From Scalesia atractyloides (lineage: Eukaryota; Streptophyta; Magnoliopsida; Asterales; Asteraceae): DNA of 64,000 nt. This document shows positions 56,934 to 64,000 of the stretch, in pieces; position 1 is the first letter of the stretch, and each line of letters begins with the position of its first letter. The notes under the pieces are model-generated. The model was not told the origin of the DNA and searched no databases. It was given only the letters and a program-made list of their open reading frames with translations. The position numbers and the translations under genes are program-made. Location of the stretch: the NCBI GenBank assembly GCA_947069175.1, contig CAMTDV010000027.1, forward strand, positions 43,971,369 through 44,035,368, given 5' to 3'.

Positions 56934-59550
56934 GTGATAATTTCTGAGGCACTGATTCGCAAAGTTCTTGACTTTAAAGATTTGCTGACTGATCCAGATG
57001 TGCTTGATGAACGATTGGTGAAAGGATGCTTCCAAAGAATGGGTTATAATGGAGAATTAAATGCTACAAGCTATGTAAAAAGCTGTGTATCTAGGGCGTA
57101 CAAGGTTTTAATGGCGATACACTGCTTAGGGCACAGGAAGGGTGGTTAAGATGCGGCAACAAAGTACTTAATGAGTGCAATTGTAGCTCTTTGCCTGAAT
57201 CTGAAGTTCACCTTTTCTGCTATAATCTTCAAAAATATGAAAAGCAATATATGTGAAACATGGTGGTTAATGTATCAAAGGTTTATATAGATGTTGATTG
57301 ATCATCAACATACAGACGTGGAGAAGCGAAAGAACGACTAAAATGGAACTTGAACAAATGAACAATAAAACTCTTGAAAGACTACATACCTACAAAGGAA
57401 AACCTGAGGAATAGGTGGAACCCTGTAGAGGCTTGTTCAGACTATGAAGCACCAAAAGAAGGAAAGTGGAGACATGCTAAGAGTGACTCTGAGGATGTTA
57501 CTAAGAAAATGAGGACATTTACTTATTCCAAAAGCAAAAGAATTAAAAAGGAGGAAGATAGTCAAGGTTCACAGCAAAAGAAACGTAAGCGCTCTAGAGA
57601 TAAAAAGGTGATTGACGTAGAGGAGCCTTTACCAGAAATGCCAGTAGTTGCTGAAGTTGATGAACTAGTAATAGAAGAAGTTATATCAGATACATCTGAT
57701 AAAGAAAAAGAGAAAACTGATGATGAGCTTACTGAAAGTGATGAAGACATCTTGACTCACAAAGGTCCTCGAAGAGTGATCATCCGAAGCCAACAGAAGA
57801 GGAAAATGATGAAACATATCTTCCTAAGGAACCAGTTGTGAAGAAAGTTGGCGGAAGAAAGAAGAGTTCTGCAAAAACAACTATAAAGAATTCTAGATCG
57901 CCAACTACTAAAAAGCAGAATACAGGGTTCAAGCTTGTGGATGAACCAGATGTAAATATGGAAGAGAATCTTGAAAAATAGACCGCCGATGAACCTATAA
58001 AGAAAGATAATGTTAAGAGAAGGACTCTAGTAGTGGAAGAGACGATAGATTTGGAGACAACTCACAATATTCATATTAAGACTCTAACATCTTTACCATC
58101 ACATACACCACCACCACCACAATCATCAAAGAAAGTAAATCAAGTAGGTCCTTTATCATCTTCTCAACCAGAACTAATACCCAGAATTGAATCATTAGAT
58201 GACATGGGTTACAACCACTTCAACGAGCCAAACAATGAGAACATCTTGGAGTTAGAAGCTAGGGTTAAGAATCTGACAGTAATTGTAAAAAGTCTTGTTA
58301 GCTAAGAATGATTGTTTGAGGAAGCAAAATGAAGCGCAATAAGCAAAGATAGATGAAAATGAAGCCATACGACATGTACATGCTAGTATGATGATTAAGT
58401 TCAGGGATTATTTCAAGGTTTTAGAAGAAAAGCTGGGTTTGAACTTTGACAATGAAGTGAAAGTTATAAATGGATTACATGATGAAAATGATATTGTATT
58501 AGAGAAAGATGTTGATGATGCTTCTGCTACTAAGGCTCAAGGAAAAAAACCAGTCGACGGTGTTCCAATAACAACAACAACTACTACTACTTAGCCAGAA
58601 GTTGTTACTTAACTACAGTTGAGATGGATGCAACTACAGCTGAGCTAACAAAAGAAGACAAAAATATTGCGGATGCTTTGTATGGTCCAGAAGACGAAGA
58701 GAAACATACTGAGGATGATGAAAAAATGTTGGATTATGGAGATTTTGAGATGATTTGGATGGTGATAATGATAATGATAATCAAGGTGGAGCTGGAGTGT
58801 TTGCTGCTCAAAGTGATACAAAAAGAAACTAAGAATCAACATGAACCTACAACTACTGAGATGATTGATGAAGATATTCAAGGTAGGGGGAAACTAGGGA
58901 GACTAAGAAAGACAGTGAGTAAACTACATGAGCCATCATAGACGCAGTACGATCACGTCTGTTCTTGCAAGTCCAAAAGCTGATATTTTTCATGATACAA
59001 ACTATGATTTTGGAAGAAGGAGAGTACAAGCACAATTATACAAAAGAAGAACTTGCTAGATCATGTGAATACTAGTTAAAGAGTTTGTGTTTGACTTTGA
59101 AGATGAATTGAATGAGATAGAAAATGATGATAAGCAAGAAGGTTATGTATGTGAACTAGTGATAGATGCTGATAAATATGATAGGGTTGAGATTGAAGAT
59201 GACTTTGATGATGTTGAGGTCAGATATGCAAACAACATTAATGAATAGTTCCCCACATTCACTGAAATATTTGGTAGAAGGTTTTTTAAGAGGAAGATCA
59301 AAGAATGCAAAGGAAATACACCTCACATAAGTAGTCCCGAGACACTTTTTCAACAGCTCGGGTGGTTTAAGGAATCGAAAGATGAACGAAAGTTTTTGAG
59401 ACCATTGAAATTCTTTAAACAACACACGGATATATCTATAGGAGATATCATTAGCTGGTGCTGGATACCTAAGATGAATAGAATTTGTTGGAAATTGAAC
59501 CTTACAAAAAGAATAGATGATAGAAAGCCAAAATATTCTACAACCTCTGA
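56934..59550 (+). pseudogene. Third ORF downstream of pol in copia 2 (Sirevirus env-like position)
   Basis: Frame 56934-57149 (MIISEALIRKVLDF...AIHCLGHRKGG) continues in sense after a stop with LMSAIVALCLNLKFTFSAIIF. Frame 57374-57841 is Lys/Glu-rich (KRIKKEEDSQGSQQKKRKRSR); 58033-58305 ends in a short coiled coil (LELEARVKNLTVIVKSL); 58388-58594 and 58624-58941 are acidic. The pattern (conserved N-terminal domain, charged middle, coiled coil) recurs in plant Sirevirus-like elements in the position called env-like. I see no signal peptide or transmembrane anchor, so an envelope role is not supported. The frame is cut at 59563 by copia 3. Confidence 0.55.
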
Positions 59551-59563
59551 TCCTTATAATAAA

Positions 59564-60137
59564 TGAACATCTACTGAAGCCAAGCTCTATTGAAGATAAA
59601 GGTCAAAGGTCTACCCTAGTAAAGATCTGATGAAGACTCAAAGGTCTGCCAAGGCAAAGCTTTGCTGAAGATTAAAGCTAAGGTTTGCCAAGGCAAAGCT
59701 CTACTGAAGCCTAAAAGAGGATGTCTCATTAGTGCTTACTATCAGACATTGTATTATATAGTTTATAGTAGTGCTTAGCTTAGCAAATGTTGTAGTTTGT
59801 TTTAGTTTGTTACGTCACTTTCAGTGTGACGTTAGGATAAGATGCTCAGCAGTTTACTCTGTATTATAAATAGAACAGTGTGTGTACTGTTCTATTCATC
59901 ACTTCACCTTGACATTTTGTGTACGAGCAAATCAGAGTGATCTTCGGCTGAGGGGGAGTTTGTAATCGTTCATGCCTATGTAAATTCATAAATTTATAAA
60001 AGCATGTTTGTGAAAGCAATCTTCCTATTGTTGTGAATTCAAAGTTTATTATTTTTGCTACACTATTCATACATGTTTATCCACTTCCATTGATTTCATC
60101 TAAACATTCACAACAATATCAAACTCAGATCCTAACA
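59564..60137 (+). repeat. 5' LTR of copia 3
   Basis: 574 bp, TGAACATC...TCCTAACA, ending 2 bp before a tRNA-Met primer site. TATTATAAATAG at 59862-59873 is the probable TATA box. A ~45-bp repeat (AGGT.TGCCAAGGCAAAGCT) occurs twice near 59650 and 59690. GAGGGGGAGTTT at 59950 is PPT-like but lies inside the LTR. The start is chosen by the TG and by the end of similarity to the ORF3 remnant; the other LTR is outside the window. Confidence 0.6.
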
Positions 60138-60138
60138 A

Positions 60139-60151
60139 TTGGTATTAGAGC
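60139..60151 (+). other. tRNA-Met primer-binding site of copia 3
   Basis: TTGGTATTAGAGC, identical to the site of copia 1, one change from the initiator tRNA-Met complement. Confidence 0.85.
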
Positions 60152-60302
60152 TTGGTCAATCGAATTTTATTTAAGAATCAATTTGATTTGAACAGATCAG
60201 CTCTCACTGCTAATTCGTTTGCTCGTTGGGTTGAAAATAGAGTAAAAGTTTATTTATGCTCAAAGTAGTTTAAACAAACACCTGTTTTACAAATAATCAA
60301 AA

Positions 60303-62940
60303 ATGTCTCAAAATTCACAAGATCCTCAAAACAGCAGTAACATGTCTAAACCACCAATTCTCGTTAGATCAGAGTATAATATTTAGAGATGGACGGGTCA
60401 TGCTCTTGCTCAGCAAAACACCGGTTGCTGGAAGTCGGTTATCTTTGGGCCTCATGTTCCAACGATACCAACTACTGAGGACCCTAAAGTCCAAGTACCA
60501 AAGAATCCTGAAAATTACTCCGAGCAAGATTTACAAAAGATCGGGCTAAATGCAAAGGCATTTAGCATCGTGTTCTCTGCATTGCCAAATGATATCTATG
60601 TTGTCCTGTTGCATTGCAATAGTGCAAAGGAGTTATGGGTTGCTTTGAAAGAGCAATTCGGTGACTATTGGAAATAACAGAGAGGTTTTGAATCAACAAT
60701 ATGAAACGTTTTGTCATGTGAAAGGAGAGTCATTAACCCAACAACTTGAAAGACTTAGCTATCTCATTAGTGAGCTTAAATTGGTTAATGTTGAGTTTGC
60801 AAATTCGACTTTAAATAGTCATTTTCTTAGATAACTACCAGACAAGTGGAACACTATAGCTTTTGTAACTAGAAATTCGGTTGGGTTCAAAGAGATGAGT
60901 CTAACTCAGCTTCATGGTAAGCTCCTCACTTACGAGAGAGAGTTGAACCAGAAAAAGAAGCTACAAGATTCTAGCAAAGTGGCTGATGACTATGCATTCG
61001 GTAGTACAACATTTTTTGCCAAGAAGAAGCCTCTAGCAGCTGTAAGGATCAAAGTTAAGATCATTTCATTAACATAACCAATGGTGGTAGTTTCAGCTGT
61101 GATTCTTACACACTTAATTATGCTTTTACTGCTAATGGGGAAAGCCAAACTTCTGATAACTTATCCTTTGAGTTGAATGACCTTCAACATTTTGATCCTA
61201 CAGATTTGGAAGAGATGGATATTTTGAACCAGCTTGCTTTGTTGAGTGTTAGGGCTAGCCAGTATTACAAGAGAACTGGTAGAAAGTTTCCATGGTTGCA
61301 TAGGGGGCTAAAAGTTGGGCTGGATAAGTCAAATATTAAATGTTTCAAGTGTAATAGGCTAGTTCACTTTCCTAGAGAATGCAGGTCTCAAATATCTTAA
61401 CTAATTATCCCACATCCTAGCTCTAGACGCCAAAACACTCTAAACACTGTCTATTATTCCCAATATACACTGCTCCTCATATGCAAAACACTGCTCATTT
61501 TGCACACCCTACTACCACTATTCCTGTGCAATATATTCAAACCACTGTTCCTCAAATTCAATATGTTCAAGCACCAGTTCCTCATGTTCAAATGCAACCT
61601 GTACAACAAGTTTCCCAAACCACTGCTCTGAACAAGGTTAATCAAAAGAGCTTTTTTACCTAAGGCTTTGTTGATTGGAGTAGCTTGCTTGAGGATCTGA
61701 TTGATGAAAACTTTGCTCTTATTGCTGATACTAAAAAGAAACAAAATGAATTTTGCTTTATGGCATTAGAGTCTATAGTTGAGGGTGTTGAATTTGAGGA
61801 AGTGGACACTTGTTACACAAGAAAATGTTGATGAAGAATTGAAACCTCTCTCTGACCCATGGGATGCCAGTGTTTGGGAAGGTGAATGTGACAGTGTCAT
61901 GATGGCTGCTACTAAGGTATCTTCTCGGGTCTTAAAAGATCTATGTTCAGATGAATACATCATAGCTTTTGCTAACATAAAAGAGGTGAATGAAAACCTT
62001 AGGAATAAGATTTTGGATGATGAATTGCAGTTCGAAAAGCTTTCAAAAGAGCTAGAAACTAAACTGTTTGAAAAGAATCTAAAGCCAGCAGCTTAAAACA
62101 TGAAGCTAGCATAACCAAGGACCAACCCCAAACTATGATAGAAAAACATCAGGTTTGCAAAAAGGAGTTAGAATCCATCTAAGTCACTTGTGAAAAATGA
62201 GTGGAATCTTGTAAAGGTTAAGAAATTTTGCTAGAAAACCAGGTCAAAAGTAACATAAAATTTGGCATAGGTTTCAAAGAAAATGACAAAATTTCTGAAA
62301 ATGTTACTAGAAATGAGTCTTGTGTGGTTGAAATTGTTCCAACAAACTTGGCTGGTCAAGAAATGAAAGTCACTGATAAAAATGGAAATAAAATTGTTTT
62401 ACAAAGATATGAGGGATCCTAAACTTTTGAGGAGATTGAGAAGTATCAATTTAAACCCACATGGTCTGATGAATGTGACATTCTTGAAAATTTTAAGCCA
62501 ATGGATTTTTTCAACCATTGAAGGTGCCAAAGCACCAAAAGCAAGAATCATTCCCATAATAGATTTACCAGCAGATATTGTAACATACAACATCTGCTGA
62601 CAAAGAGTCTGAAAAAAGGAAAAAGAAAGAAAATATAAAAAACCTGTTTTGTGATTTCTGTGAAAAGAACTATGTTACCAAAAACTGTTTTCTTCTGAAA
62701 GCTTATGACATTAACAAAACAAGTGTGATCGTTGATTCTCCAAACTGCAAAATTTGTAATAAAACAAATCATAAAACTCAAGAGTATATTTATCTTAGAA
62801 ACTTTGATGCGAAAAAGAATGAGTATAAATCCAAAACACTTGAGAGTTCAAAGACTAGTATTTCAAAAGGAAAGTCTAAACAGACCTTTGTGCCTCTTGA
62901 AACATCTGTTACCAAAGCACTGCACAAAAACCCCTGATCC
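60303..62940 (+). pseudogene. Copia 3 gag (two knuckle regions)
   Basis: The start ATG is at 60303 (MSQNSQDPQNSSNM). A UBN2-type gag block follows with stops: AFSIVFSALPNDIYVVLLHC, SAKELWVALKEQFGDYW and MSLTQLHGKLLTYERELNQKK. ALLSVRASQYYKRTGRKF precedes a first CCHC knuckle, CFKCNRLVHFPREC, at 61340-61382. A Gln/Pro-rich spacer (61481-61663) and a coiled-coil part (61779-62100) follow. A second pair of zinc motifs, CDFCEKNYVTKNC (62652-62690) and CKICNKTNHKTQEY (62748-62790), parallels the fragment at 1-1300. Frameshifts and stops are frequent. Confidence 0.8.
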
Positions 62941-63254
62941 CAGAGAGATGTAGGTAACAGATGCACCACCTGCCAACCAGTACCTAAGAGGATATGGCCA
63001 ACCAATTACCAATAGGTACCTCTTAAATCTGAGGGTTACAAAAGGCTCTCAAAACAAAGAGTAAATATGTATCCTCATGGTTACTATCATCTGGTAGGAG
63101 TAGGGTCTTAACATATGTTACAAAGAGTTGTTCAAACCACTAACCATTCTTCTAAATATGAGACTGAAATGTCTGTGACCCCTTCCAAAGCCATTTTAGC
63201 TTTGGAAACCCACCTAAACTAATTAATTACCATTGTACAGGGATCTTATACTTG

Positions 63255-63840
63255 CCTTGGTAGTTGATGGTATGTAGATAGTGGAGGCTTCAGGCACATG
63301 ACAGGATGTAGAGCCCTTCTCAAAGACTTCATGGCTCATGGAGGGGGTGATATATCTTTTGGTAATAATTCAAAGGGAAGGTGCTTGGGTTAGGGACTGT
63401 TTAGGCTGGGAAACTAAATTTGAAAATGTCAATCTTATTGACAATCTAAAATTTCATCTTCTTAGTGTTTCACAAATGAGTGACAAGGGCTATGGGTCAT
63501 TCTTCACTAAGAAAACTTGTCAGATTGTTGGGCCAGAAGTGGTTAAAAGGATTGATCAAATTATAGCTGAGAGCAAAGCACAACTTGTTGCTTATAGGAG
63601 TGGCAATGTGTATGTGGTTAATATGTTGAAAGATAATCAAATGACTGATGCCTATCTTTTCTCAGCTACCTCTAACAAAGAGACAGAACTATGGCATAGA
63701 AGATTTGGACACACAAATTCGATAACTATCACCAGACTCTCTAAACAAGGCCTTGTAAGAGGTCTACCACAAAAACGTTTCACGATGAATATTGTGTTTC
63801 CTGTTTAAAAGGCAAACAACATAAAGTTCATACAAGCCCA
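63255..63840 (+). pseudogene. Copia 3 protease and pre-integrase region
   Basis: WYVDSGGFRHMTGC at 63265-63308 holds the protease DSG. Frame 63338-63808 continues after a frameshift: LIDNLKFHLLSVSQMSDKGY, then the HHCC finger ELWHRRFGHTNSITITRLSK with its CX2C (CFPCLKGKQHK) just beyond, at about 63797-63825 in the next frame. This is the standard GAG-pre-integrase layout. Confidence 0.85.
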
Positions 63841-64000
63841 TTGGTGAGTCCAAAACAAGTCAATTCTTACAATTACTGCATGTAGACTTGTTTGGCACTG
63901 TAAAAATCATGAGTCTTAAACAAAAAAGGTATTACCTTGTTATTGTTGATGATTTTTCTAGGTTTACTTGGACTTACTTCTTGCACTCCAAGGATGAGGT
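63841..64000 (+). pseudogene. Copia 3 integrase core, cut by window end
   Basis: LLQLHVDLFGTVKIMSLKQ-type start, then YYLVIVDDFSRFTWTYFLHS, the N-terminal part of the copia integrase core with the first catalytic Asp. It continues past base 64000. Confidence 0.85.

Noticed and set aside
56934..59550. Copia 2 ORF3 as a true envelope gene
   Set aside because: No signal peptide, membrane anchor or cleavage site is visible; only the position is env-like.
1..64000. tRNA and rRNA genes
   Set aside because: No cloverleaf or rRNA sequence was recognised by eye; only retrotransposon primer sites resemble tRNA ends.

Overview
This is repeat-rich, AT-rich plant nuclear DNA. The genes have introns with GT/AG borders. 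Every large family present is a plant transposon family: Ty1/copia and Ty3/gypsy retrotransposons, a Mutator-like element (MULE), a PIF/Harbinger element and intronic or microsatellite-nested MITEs. The repeat style resembles a composite (Asteraceae) genome, but that placement is a judgement from resemblance; eudicot is safer. Only one gene looks intact: an 11-coding-exon DEAD-box RNA helicase of the Dbp10/DDX54/RH29 family at 22148-26714 (+), which acts in nucleolar 60S ribosome assembly.

Layout. 1-1300 (-): end of a copia gag whose relatives lie at the other end of the window. 1800-4734: Athila-like gypsy LTR and leader remnants with a degenerate tRNA-Asp primer site. 4684-4960: a dispersed repeat whose inverted partner lies at 21013-21296. 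5200-9397: a probable 4.2-kb solo LTR. 10395-11477: three (TA)n tracts with two MITEs sitting between them. 11478-20608 (-): a decayed chromovirus-type gypsy element (gag, PR, RT, RNase H, IN, chromodomain-like tail) split by a 3.2-kb solo LTR at 12783-16002 that has a perfect 5-bp target duplication. 21860-26714: the helicase gene, with a hairpin MITE in its first coding intron.

Roughly 27.3-33.6 kb is the most interesting part. A MULE transposase (-) carries a zinc-binding N-terminal region, DDE core, SWIM finger and C-terminal zinc knuckle. It runs tail to tail with two tandem Ulp1/C48-type protease genes (+). The first protease keeps His, Asp, Gln and Cys; the second has lost the whole triad. 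This is the organisation of ULP-carrying (Kaonashi/CUMULE-like) MULEs. Next to the transposase start is a cluster of about 11 copies of an ACGGCTC-type motif.

33.8-37.3 kb holds a broken gene of tentative methyltransferase type. It is interrupted by a PIF/Harbinger element (33875-35767, TSD TGA), and 22 bp after its stop by a complete but decayed copia element (37296-47007, minus strand, TSD TCAAG, both LTRs, PBS and PPTs). 47.5-59.56 kb (+) is a second, older copia element. It resembles a Sirevirus and has a charged third ORF downstream of pol. It is cut by a third copia element whose LTR is 59564-60137 and whose gag-PR-IN runs off the right edge.

Most of the retrotransposon ORFs carry stops and frameshifts, so they are described as remnants. 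All family names come from motif reading only; no database search was run.
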